From Flavihumibacter sp. ZG627 (GTDB lineage: Bacteria; Bacteroidota; Bacteroidia; Chitinophagales; Chitinophagaceae), in NCBI RefSeq assembly GCF_000814325.1, contig NZ_JPHF01000007.1:124001-188000 (forward strand): a stretch of DNA of 64,000 bases. The letters are read 5' to 3'. This document shows positions 35,632 to 44,380 of the stretch, piece by piece. Numbering within the stretch: position 1 is the stretch's first letter; every line of letters begins with the position of its first letter. The notes under the pieces are model-generated. The model did not search any database. It was not told the DNA's origin and saw only the letters and a program-made list of their open reading frames with translations. Both the position numbers and the translations under genes were made by a program.

Positions 35632-36936
35632 ATGAAAATACAATTAGGGTTAAAAGAAAACTGGAAGCAATTTACATTACTTGTCATCATAAATGCTTTT
35701 GTAGGTGGTATGGTTGGTTTAGAACGAAGTATTCTGCCACAAATTGCCGAAAAGGAATTTGCCATTGCAGCAAAAACAGCGATTCTTTCATTTATCATTG
35801 TATTTGGTATTGTAAAAGCGATTACCAATTATTACACTGGTGCATTAGCTAACAAGTTCGGCAGAAAAAAGCTTTTAGTGGCAGGTTGGATAATTAGTAT
35901 CCCCATTCCATTCATGCTGATGTTTGCACCCAACTGGAACTGGATAATTGCTGCCAATGTACTTTTAGGAATCAACCAGGGTTTAACCTGGTCAAGTACT
36001 GTAGTGATGAAAATTGACCTTGTTGGTGAAAAGCAAAGAGGCTTTGCAATGGGTTTAAATGAATTTGCCGGATACATTGCTGTTGCCATCGTTGCATTTT
36101 TAACCGGCTGGATAGCCAGCAAATACGGCATAAGACCTTACCCTTTTTACTTGGGCATTGGATTGGTTTTTTTGGGATTAGCTGGAAGTATCTTTTATAT
36201 AAAAGATACTAAGCATCATGTAGCAAAAGAAACAATCAGCAATACCATCCCACGGTTGAAAAATATATTTTGGGATACTACATGGAAAGACAAAAACTTA
36301 GGTTCAGTAACACAGGCAGGTTTAATCAATAACCTGAATGATGGAATGGCATGGGGAATTTTCCCAATCCTGCTTGCAACTAAAGGTTTTACTATTGGTG
36401 AAATCGGAATTGTTACAGCAGTATATCCCGCCGTTTGGGGCATTGGTCAATTGTTTACCGGGAGAATGGCTGATAAGTTCTGCAAAAAAGATATGCTCTA
36501 CATAGGCATGTTTTTACAGGCCATTGCTTTGATTGTTCTGGTTTGGGCCAATACTATGTTCCATTTTATTATTCTCTCTTCCATTTTAGGATGGGGTACA
36601 GCAATGGTATATCCAACATTCCTTGCGACAGTAGCCGAAAATACAAATCCGCAGGACAGAGCAAAAAGTATCGGCATCTTTCGTTTGTGGAGAGATCTAG
36701 GTTATGCTATTGGTGCAATACTTACAGGAATAATAGCAGACTTAATAAGCATTAATGCTTCAATCATTTTCATTGGTATGTTGACGCTGACATCTGCTTT
36801 TATAATTCGTTACCGGATGAGATGCAGAACGGATGGTTCGTTGAAAATATGGAATTGGATAACAAATAAACATAAACAACATACAGTAACAGGAAATATA
36901 AAAGTGTTTTACAATGCAACACCTTCAATAAAATAA
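35632..36936 (+). CDS. MFS transporter
   Basis: The protein (~434 residues) has about 12 hydrophobic segments. It has the motif-A region ALANKFGRKKLLVAGW and the corresponding second-half loop GRMADKFCKKDMLYIG. I prefer ATG 35632 to ATG 35608, which would overlap the upstream gene by 16 bp; either is possible. The substrate is unknown. In position it matches exporters found with arsenic or sulfur detoxification genes. Confidence 0.85.
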   Translation: MKIQLGLKENWKQFTLLVIINAFVGGMVGLERSILPQIAEKEFAIAAKTAILSFIIVFGIVKAITNYYTGALANKFGRKKLLVAGWIISIPIPFMLMFAPNWNWIIAANVLLGINQGLTWSSTVVMKIDLVGEKQRGFAMGLNEFAGYIAVAIVAFLTGWIASKYGIRPYPFYLGIGLVFLGLAGSIFYIKDTKHHVAKETISNTIPRLKNIFWDTTWKDKNLGSVTQAGLINNLNDGMAWGIFPILLATKGFTIGEIGIVTAVYPAVWGIGQLFTGRMADKFCKKDMLYIGMFLQAIALIVLVWANTMFHFIILSSILGWGTAMVYPTFLATVAENTNPQDRAKSIGIFRLWRDLGYAIGAILTGIIADLISINASIIFIGMLTLTSAFIIRYRMRCRTDGSLKIWNWITNKHKQHTVTGNIKVFYNATPSIK

Positions 36937-37147
36937 CAACAAAAGAAATTTCCCGACCAGTTTATAATCTGCAGAAATACTTATTCAAATTTCATTGCTG
37001 CCTTTATATTGGCTGCAATTGTTTCGACAAATAGCCCTGACTTATTACCCCCTTCAATCTTTTTGAGATTTTTATTTTCTTCATTAATTCCTCACAAAGT
37101 TCGCCGTTTGTCTCCGTGGCGGCAATGAAATTCCGGCATAAAGAAAA

Positions 37148-37185
37148 CTATTCCTGCATTATATCAGATACTATTTATTCCGTTG
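37148..37185 (+). promoter_or_regulatory. Upstream element shared by ssb and radC (copy 2)
   Basis: CTATTCC...ATCAGAT...ATTTATTCCGTT matches the element upstream of ssb at 26880. The remaining 321-bp gap 36937-37257 has a GC-rich CGCC/GGCG segment and no gene that I can support. Confidence 0.35.
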
Positions 37186-37257
37186 CTTCATTGCCTCGGT
37201 CGCCAAAAGGCGGATGCGGTTCCATAATTAATTTCTAAATCTTTAAAATGAAATGTT

Positions 37258-37731
37258 ATGGAACAGTTAGCAATGAAATTTCCGGAATGGACAAGAGTAG
37301 CAGAAGTAGAATTGGTTTATAAAACAAAAGTGAAAGCTTCCGAACGACCCAAAGTAAATTCTTCAAAAGATATTTATAACATACTCCGGCAGGTTTGGGA
37401 TGAAAATAAAATTGACATGCTGGAAGAGTTTAAAGTAATATTTCTGAACAGGGCTAACAGGGTTACCGGCGTTTACGATGCTTCATCCGGTGGTATTACA
37501 GGCACAGTAGCCGATCCACGATTGATATTAGCCGCCGCTATTAAGTCTCTGTCTGTATCAATTGTATTATCGCATAACCATCCCAGCGGCAACTTAAAAC
37601 CCAGCCGTGCCGACGAGGAATTAACGCTTAAAATAAAAGAAGCGGCCAGCTACCACGATATTAATGTGCTGGACCACATAATCATATCCAGTGAAGGGTA
37701 CTATTCCTTTGCTGATGAGGGGCTTATATAG
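37258..37731 (+). CDS. radC: RadC-like JAB domain protein
   Basis: The 157-residue protein is a mobile-element type RadC with only the JAB/MPN domain. The metal motif is LSHNHPSGNLKPSRADEEL (HxHPSG...SxxD) and the conserved Glu lies earlier in LEEFKVIFLNRANRV. The role in the cell is not settled; such short RadC proteins are common next to ssb and DUF932 in Bacteroidota elements. It precedes jetA by 54 bp in the same direction. Confidence 0.9.
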   Translation: MEQLAMKFPEWTRVAEVELVYKTKVKASERPKVNSSKDIYNILRQVWDENKIDMLEEFKVIFLNRANRVTGVYDASSGGITGTVADPRLILAAAIKSLSVSIVLSHNHPSGNLKPSRADEELTLKIKEAASYHDINVLDHIIISSEGYYSFADEGLI

Positions 37732-37785
37732 CCCCTTTAAACCATTCTATTTCATTCTTTTAATCAAAATTTGCTATTTTGAGGA

Positions 37786-39249
37786 ATGACCTTTGAGGAA
37801 ATCCTTCTACAGTTTAAAACAGCTAAACCTTTACTGCTTTTACGGGCAAAAAATGCTGCGTTTATTATTTCCTTTTTTCAAAAAGTATTTTCTGATGCTA
37901 ACATAACTACTATTACCAATAGCGAATTGCGAAGTAAACTGGAAGGCTACATGGAAGAACTGTCGTATGAAGAAAGAGATGAAGAACTGGAGGCAGGGAC
38001 ATTGTTTGATGATTTTTCCGTAAGAGCTGCTCAGTATATCGATAAATGGAGCAATAGCGGTTTTTTAAGAAAATACCCCAATGACGAAGGAGAAGATCTG
38101 CATGAGTTAACGCCTGATACCATCAAAGCTTTGAAATGGCTTTCTGATCTCGAACGCAGAGAGCATGTTGGAACCAACAGCCGGTTCAAGGATATTTTTT
38201 TCAAGCTTCAGAAAATGATTGAACAAACCAATGAAGATGCAGAAGCAAGAATAGAAGAACTCCAAAAGAAAAAATGGGCCATTGAAGATGAAATAAACCT
38301 GCTGAAATCAGGAAAGAAGCCATCGGTATTTGACGAAACGGAAATAAAGGAACAGTTTTACGATTTAAATAAAATGGCAAGGGAACTGCTTGCCGACTTT
38401 AGCGAAGTAGAACAAAACTTTGAGCAAATACGAAAAGATATTCAACGGAAATACACGGAAAAGGATGTAGCTAAAGGAACACTGTTAGTATTTGCCCTTG
38501 ATGCTCTCGATGATATTGACCAGAAACCGCAAGGAAAAAGCTTCAAAGCATTTTGGGAGTTTTTAATGGATGAAAGAAGGCAACAGGAATTTACACAACT
38601 TACAGAAAGGCTTTACCAACTTTTAAATGAACACAATATTGATTATAATAATGATAGATTTTTAAAACACCTGAAACGTTTCCTGCATGTGTCTGGCCGA
38701 AAAGTGATTGATTCTAACCGGAAGCTAAGTGAAAAAATAAGCCGGGTACTTTCTGAAAAAAATCTTTTGGAAAGAAGAAGGGCTATGGAATTGATTGGTG
38801 ATATACGACAGATGGCGTATTCCCTTATCGAAACAAAAATTAGGGAGGATGATTTTATAGTTATTGAAGATGAACCATACATTAATCTTTTTGACAGATG
38901 GGAACCTGGTGAAGAGAAAGACGATATTACCGGTATATTATTTCCAGATGGTAGCGCAGATGAAGAAGATGCGGATTTTAAAATACTGTTCGATCAGTTT
39001 ACAATTGACAGAAAGAAATTGTTGCAAAGAATCGATGCAATGCTCGAAGAAAAAACCCAGGTTACTTTAAAAGAAATAATCGATGAGTATGGAATTGAAA
39101 ATGGCCTGAGTGAAATTGTTGGCTATTTTTCGATAGCCACTTCAAGTACACATCATATTATAATAGAAGAAGCAAAAGAACCAATTTTAATTGGCGAAAG
39201 AAAAGTAAATGTGCCAATGGTAATCTATACAAGGCCAACAACAAAGTAA
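37786..39249 (+). CDS. jetA: Wadjet subunit JetA (DUF3375)
   Basis: JetA is the kleisin-like subunit of the Wadjet SMC complex, which recognises and cleaves small circular DNA. The 487-residue length fits DUF3375. The N-terminal LLLLRAKNAAFIISFFQKVF and EELSYEERDEELEAGTLFDDFSVRAAQYIDKWSNSGFL stretches match the family opening, followed by a long coiled-coil section (about 150-230). A Shine-Dalgarno-like GAGGA precedes ATG 37786. The gene ends 2 bp before jetB. Confidence 0.93.
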   Translation: MTFEEILLQFKTAKPLLLLRAKNAAFIISFFQKVFSDANITTITNSELRSKLEGYMEELSYEERDEELEAGTLFDDFSVRAAQYIDKWSNSGFLRKYPNDEGEDLHELTPDTIKALKWLSDLERREHVGTNSRFKDIFFKLQKMIEQTNEDAEARIEELQKKKWAIEDEINLLKSGKKPSVFDETEIKEQFYDLNKMARELLADFSEVEQNFEQIRKDIQRKYTEKDVAKGTLLVFALDALDDIDQKPQGKSFKAFWEFLMDERRQQEFTQLTERLYQLLNEHNIDYNNDRFLKHLKRFLHVSGRKVIDSNRKLSEKISRVLSEKNLLERRRAMELIGDIRQMAYSLIETKIREDDFIVIEDEPYINLFDRWEPGEEKDDITGILFPDGSADEEDADFKILFDQFTIDRKKLLQRIDAMLEEKTQVTLKEIIDEYGIENGLSEIVGYFSIATSSTHHIIIEEAKEPILIGERKVNVPMVIYTRPTTK

Positions 39250-39250
39250 T

Positions 39251-39847
39251 ATGGAAATAAAAATCGCAAGGGCTCCATTTGCCGCAGTCATTATTAAACT
39301 ATTGCAGGGGCCCGTGTATGCAGATGATAAAAACATCTGGCGGGAACTACTGGGCTGGCAATCTGCCATACAGGAATATTTTGGTAAAATAGGTATGGAA
39401 CTAATCATTACTGAACAGGATGGCTTTGCAAGGGTTATGCAGCCCGAAACTGATGAAAATGATGATAATCCGCTACCACGCCTTATGAAAAAACAATCCC
39501 TCAATTATGAAGCTACATTGCTGGCTGTAATGCTCAGGGAAGGACTTGAAGAGTTTGATGTAAAAAGCGAAGGAACAAAATTCTATCTCACTCAAAAAGA
39601 AATAAAGGAACGGATTGAATTGTTTTATAAAGAGCAAACCAATAAGAGTAAACTTTGGAAAGATTTATCAAAACCAATAACCAGTTTAATAAATATTGGC
39701 ATACTAAAGCTGAATCGTGAGGATACTGTCAATAAGGATAACAACCAGTACGAAATAAAAAGAATTATCAAGGCATTTATCAGCAATGATAAACTTGAAG
39801 AAATAAAGAATAAGTTAAGCAACTATGTCAACACTGTTCAGCAATAA
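39251..39847 (+). CDS. jetB: Wadjet subunit JetB (DUF4194)
   Basis: The 198-residue protein matches the DUF4194 KITE-like subunit: GPVYADDKNIWRELLGWQ near the start, LIITEQDGFARVMQP in the winged-helix part and QSLNYEATLLAVMLREGLEEFDV. JetB dimers bridge the kleisin JetA in the Wadjet condensin-like complex. It overlaps jetC by 23 bp. Confidence 0.93.
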   Translation: MEIKIARAPFAAVIIKLLQGPVYADDKNIWRELLGWQSAIQEYFGKIGMELIITEQDGFARVMQPETDENDDNPLPRLMKKQSLNYEATLLAVMLREGLEEFDVKSEGTKFYLTQKEIKERIELFYKEQTNKSKLWKDLSKPITSLINIGILKLNREDTVNKDNNQYEIKRIIKAFISNDKLEEIKNKLSNYVNTVQQ

Positions 39848-42800
39848 TAATTCAGATAATGGATACCGATTAAGACACCTTGAGGTGTTTAACTGGGGTA
39901 CATTTAACGGTAAAGTATATAAACTGCAGCCGGATGGACGCACTTCGCTGCTTACCGGTGCAAATGGCAGTGGTAAAACAACGCTGATTGATGCGTTGCT
40001 CACCATACTTGTTCCTACCAATAAAAGATTTTATAATCAATCTTCTGGAGCTGAATCGAAAAAGGAACGTGATGAGAATTCCTATTTCTGGGGTTATCAC
40101 GGTAAAACATTTTCGGAAGCTGAGGAAAAATCAAAGACAGAGCAGTTGCGTACCAAGACAGATAATCCTTACTCAGTTTTACTGGCCTGTTTTCAAAATT
40201 CCGGTACACAGCATACAATTACATTGGTACAGGTCAGATGGTTTAGTAATGGCGGGCTTCAGAAGATATTTATAGTTTCTCCCTACCCGCTGAATATTAC
40301 TGATCATTTTGGAAAAGACCATTTTGATTTTAAAGGCGATTGGAAGAAGAAACTGGTAAAGCAATATGCCAAAACTGAAGTTTATAACAGCTTTAAAGAA
40401 TATGCGGCCAGGTTCAGCGAATTGTTTGGTTTGAGAGATAAAGCCCTCTCACTTTTCAGCCAGACGGTTGGAATTAAAGTATTAGGCGATTTAACCAATT
40501 TTATCCGGCAGGAAATGCTGGAAGAATCAGATGCAGAGGAGCAATTTAAAGGCCTCTATAATCACTACAGCGACTTATTGATCAGCCACAAAGCCATACA
40601 AAAAGATGAAAAGCAACTTGAATTGCTGGAGCCGGTAATAAAAAACAAACACAGATTGGATGAATTGCGACAAAAAAAAGAACAGCTGGATTTTATAGAA
40701 GAACAGATGCCTTTTTATCTTGGTAAAATTGAGTATGGATTGCTTGAGAAAGATGTTGAGAGACTTGAACTTGATATTGAAATTGCCAACAGGGATAAAG
40801 AGTTAATTTCTGCTTCCGTAGATAGACTTGATAAAGAAAAGGAACAGCTTGTTATGCAACGGGCTGCATTGAATATTGACAGCCAGATTTCTCTACTGAA
40901 TAAAGATATCGACGGAGAAACGGAAAAAAGAAATCGTAAAAGTGCTGAAAACACCCGGTATGTAAAATTTTGCGAGCAGCTAAAACTGGATACTGAAATT
41001 GATGTAGCTGTATTCAGAAATAATTACAATAAAATACTTGAATTAAATACCTCTGTTCCTGCGGAGTCAGAGAAGTTTGCAGAAAAGAAATTGAGGCTAA
41101 AAATTGAGCAGGAAAGCGTAGGTAACAAAATCGAGGATCTGCAACAGCAAATTACTTCGCTTTTAGCACGGAAAAACCGTATCCCTGACGACCTGATTAA
41201 TGCAAGAAAAAGATTGGTTGATATATTGGAAACAACGGAAGATGAAATTCCGTTTGTAGGTGAATTAATCAAAGTGAAAGCAACTGAAAATCTTTGGGAA
41301 GATTCAATAGAAAAATTGCTGCATAACTTTTCGATGCAGCTATTAGTTCCGGAAAAATTCAGCAAAGCAGCTAACCAGTTTATTTATAACAATGATATGC
41401 GGACAAAGCTGGTGTATCATAAAATTGACCGAAGACCATCCAACAGTATTGTACGTTGGCCAACTGAGAGTGATGCTTTGGTAAATAAACTTGAACTAAA
41501 AGAATCAGAATATTCGAAGTGGCTTGAAACCACTCTGCTTGATAGGTTTAATTATTATTGTACCGATGATTTGGAAGTATTTTATGGTTCACCCAAGGCC
41601 GTTACATCAAATGGCTTGATGCGGAATGTAAACCGGCATGAAAAGGACGACCGGCCGGGAAGATGGAATAAGTCAAAATACAGGCTGGGATGGGATAACA
41701 AAGCAACCATTCAATACTTGCAGCAGCAGAAGTATAATGAGGAAAAAAAACATGCTGCACTTTCCGGTGAGATCAAAGAACTAACACCGCTTATTGCAGC
41801 TTTGCAGCTAAAGGTGCAAACCATTTCTAATCTCATACAGATAAAAAATTATGATGACATAAACTGGGCGCAACATGCAGAAAAGATTAACACATTGAAT
41901 AAGCAGGTGCAGGATTTAAAAAAATCAACAGATGCTTATGAGTTAATTGAAAAACAAATCAAAGAAGTAGGAAAACAATTACAGACTGAAAATGAGAAAA
42001 GAGATGCTTTAATAACAAGGATTAGTAAACTTGACGACGAATATAACAGCAAGAACCTGCGTAAGCTCAACCTGAAATTTGAAGAATTACAGGAAGCAGG
42101 TGAACAGGCAATTATTGAATTTTTAAAGGAAGAAGAAATTGCTTCCTCCGGTATTCAAACATTAACGCAGTTTGATAGTATGATGATGCAATCTGCAATT
42201 AAATTAAAGGCAAGGCAAAAGGCAGCAGGTAATGCGGTTAACAAACTTGAACTTGATACCACTACATTAATTGCAGCCTTTATAAATCCGGGAGAAAAAA
42301 TTACCAATGAATTTGCTAACTGGAGCGGAGATGTAATGAATATAAAACCCGACCTCACAGGGCTTGGCGACCTGGAAGATTTGTATAAAACTATACAAAC
42401 ACAGCGGCTTGTTGAGCATAAGCGGAGGTTCCGGGACTATATGGATAAAAGTATGCTGGATGCACTCACCAGCTATAGGGCCTGGCTCAACAATGAGTTG
42501 AGTAAAATTGAGGATATGATTGAGGAATTGAATGTGCCATTAAAGAAGATAACCTTCAACCGCAATCCTGATACTTATCTTCAATTGGAATGTCGCCAGC
42601 TAAGGGGCGAAAATGAAATAAATATTTTCAGAGGTCAGTTAAACGCTGCCATACCCAATACACTGGATTTTGCAATTCAAAAAGATGAGAGTTACCGACA
42701 GGAGGTTTTTAATAATATCAAGGAGTTAATTACTGAATTACAGAAAGAAGAAACCTGGCGAAGAAAAGTAACGGATGTAAGAAACTGGCTTGTATTCAGT

Positions 42801-43223
42801 GCCAGGGAATATTCTGCAATGGAAAACAAAGCAGGTCAATACCATGACAATACAGCCAGCTATTCCGGTGGGCAAAAAGCACAGTTTACATACGCTATTT
42901 TAGGTGCTGCTATTGCCCACCAGTTTGGAATATTTCAGCAAGGTAAACAGCATAAGAGTCTCCGCTTTATCACAGTTGATGAGGCTTTCAGTAAGTTAGA
43001 TCCTGAAAAGAGCCGGTTCCTGATGGAGTTTTGCGCACAGCTAAATCTTCAGATATTGGTGGTTACCCCGCTGGACAAAATTAATATTGCGGAGCCTTAT
43101 ATTAATGCGGTTCATTTTGTGGAAATAAAAAACAAGAAAAGTTCTGTTCTGTATAACCTTACAATGGAACAATACTACGAGAAGAAAGAAAGTTTTAAAC
43201 AGTTAGCCGAAACAAGAGAATGA
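39825..43223 (+). CDS. jetC: Wadjet SMC-like ATPase JetC
   Basis: The 1132-residue ATPase is the DNA-loop-extruding motor of Wadjet. Walker A is G45-ANGSGKT, the ABC signature is Y1013-SGGQKAQ, and Walker B is FITVDEAFSKLD (D1052, E1053). Between them are two long coiled coils (about 240-420 and 650-790) around a hinge-like region with RRPSNSIVRWPTE. The complete set of motifs suggests an active enzyme. It ends 4 bp inside jetD (ATGA). Confidence 0.95.
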   Translation: MSTLFSNNNSDNGYRLRHLEVFNWGTFNGKVYKLQPDGRTSLLTGANGSGKTTLIDALLTILVPTNKRFYNQSSGAESKKERDENSYFWGYHGKTFSEAEEKSKTEQLRTKTDNPYSVLLACFQNSGTQHTITLVQVRWFSNGGLQKIFIVSPYPLNITDHFGKDHFDFKGDWKKKLVKQYAKTEVYNSFKEYAARFSELFGLRDKALSLFSQTVGIKVLGDLTNFIRQEMLEESDAEEQFKGLYNHYSDLLISHKAIQKDEKQLELLEPVIKNKHRLDELRQKKEQLDFIEEQMPFYLGKIEYGLLEKDVERLELDIEIANRDKELISASVDRLDKEKEQLVMQRAALNIDSQISLLNKDIDGETEKRNRKSAENTRYVKFCEQLKLDTEIDVAVFRNNYNKILELNTSVPAESEKFAEKKLRLKIEQESVGNKIEDLQQQITSLLARKNRIPDDLINARKRLVDILETTEDEIPFVGELIKVKATENLWEDSIEKLLHNFSMQLLVPEKFSKAANQFIYNNDMRTKLVYHKIDRRPSNSIVRWPTESDALVNKLELKESEYSKWLETTLLDRFNYYCTDDLEVFYGSPKAVTSNGLMRNVNRHEKDDRPGRWNKSKYRLGWDNKATIQYLQQQKYNEEKKHAALSGEIKELTPLIAALQLKVQTISNLIQIKNYDDINWAQHAEKINTLNKQVQDLKKSTDAYELIEKQIKEVGKQLQTENEKRDALITRISKLDDEYNSKNLRKLNLKFEELQEAGEQAIIEFLKEEEIASSGIQTLTQFDSMMMQSAIKLKARQKAAGNAVNKLELDTTTLIAAFINPGEKITNEFANWSGDVMNIKPDLTGLGDLEDLYKTIQTQRLVEHKRRFRDYMDKSMLDALTSYRAWLNNELSKIEDMIEELNVPLKKITFNRNPDTYLQLECRQLRGENEINIFRGQLNAAIPNTLDFAIQKDESYRQEVFNNIKELITELQKEETWRRKVTDVRNWLVFSAREYSAMENKAGQYHDNTASYSGGQKAQFTYAILGAAIAHQFGIFQQGKQHKSLRFITVDEAFSKLDPEKSRFLMEFCAQLNLQILVVTPLDKINIAEPYINAVHFVEIKNKKSSVLYNLTMEQYYEKKESFKQLAETRE

Positions 43224-44380
43224 TAACACCAAATGAACTTTTTGAGAAATCTGATAAACTGTTTTATAAGGTTATCACAGCAGTTTTGAAAGAGCAGGAT
43301 ATTTTTCCCCTGGTCATCCCTTCGAACAAGAAGTTGTCAGGTACAAATTTCAGTGAGCTTAAAGCAGCAATCGTTCCACTTTATCAGCAATCAAAGCAAG
43401 TCAAAGGGAAAGGTTACACTATTGAATGGAAAGAAAAAGTAGTTGACGGTACAAAGCAGAAAATACCATCAAAAATCTTTTTTGAAGCCCTCGATGATTA
43501 CCTTTTTTATGCAAAGCGAACAAAAGACTACGAAGCAATTATTAATGCTTTTGATAACATAACTGCATCATGTAATAGCTTGTCAGCCTGGGCGAAAGAA
43601 AACGTTATTTTCCTACTTAACCAAGCGGATAAAATAGACGATTTAATAAAAGTCTGTATTTATTTCTGTAATAATAAACCACCTCATAATCTATACTTAA
43701 GAGAGTTGCCAATTGAAGTTCATTCTAAGTTTGTTGAGGATAATACTGCAGCATTAAAAAAAATGCTTGATGTAATGTTGCCTCCAAATTGGATAAACAA
43801 AACTGAAACTGATTTTTCCAGCCGCTACTACATCAAGAAGCCTAATATCTATGCCCAGATAAGAATATTGGATGAAAGTCTGAAGCCAATAATTGGATAT
43901 GATGAGTTAGCATTGACATTAGAAGACTCCGCATTGCTGAATTGGAAGCCCGAAAAAGTTTTTATAGTTGAAAACAGGGCATGTTTTCTTTCATTTCCCA
44001 AAGTAAAAAATGCCGTAGCAATATTTGGAGAAGGGTTTAAAAGCAGGATAAGCAAACATATTCCCTGGCTTGCAAAAGCAGAATTATTTTGTTGGTTTGA
44101 CCTTGATGCGGCTGGGTTTGAAATGCTGAATATAATCCGGCAATATTACCCCGAAGCAAAAAGTTTTTTAATGGATGAGAAAACCTACAATCAGTTCAGC
44201 CAGTTTTCAGTTACTTCCCCATACAGAAAACTGCAATTAGAAAAATTAGATGCCAATGAATTGAAACTATATGAATTTTTGCAAGCCAATAGCACGAGAT
44301 TAGAGCAGGAACGCATAACCAATTCTTATATTTCAGAACAACTTAAATCACTCTTAGTTGGGGTTTTAAAAAATGGCTAA
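43220..44380 (+). CDS. jetD: Wadjet nuclease subunit JetD (DUF3322/DUF2220, TOPRIM-like)
   Basis: The 386-residue protein has an N-terminal DUF3322-like part with YTIEWKEKV and a C-terminal TOPRIM-like domain. In the latter E251 (FIVENRACFLSFP) and D294/D296 (WFDLDAAGFEML) are the metal-binding residues that cut DNA after loop extrusion stalls. The catalytic set is intact. Its last 8 bp overlap a further gene that is not part of the canonical four-gene system. Confidence 0.94.
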   Translation: MITPNELFEKSDKLFYKVITAVLKEQDIFPLVIPSNKKLSGTNFSELKAAIVPLYQQSKQVKGKGYTIEWKEKVVDGTKQKIPSKIFFEALDDYLFYAKRTKDYEAIINAFDNITASCNSLSAWAKENVIFLLNQADKIDDLIKVCIYFCNNKPPHNLYLRELPIEVHSKFVEDNTAALKKMLDVMLPPNWINKTETDFSSRYYIKKPNIYAQIRILDESLKPIIGYDELALTLEDSALLNWKPEKVFIVENRACFLSFPKVKNAVAIFGEGFKSRISKHIPWLAKAELFCWFDLDAAGFEMLNIIRQYYPEAKSFLMDEKTYNQFSQFSVTSPYRKLQLEKLDANELKLYEFLQANSTRLEQERITNSYISEQLKSLLVGVLKNG

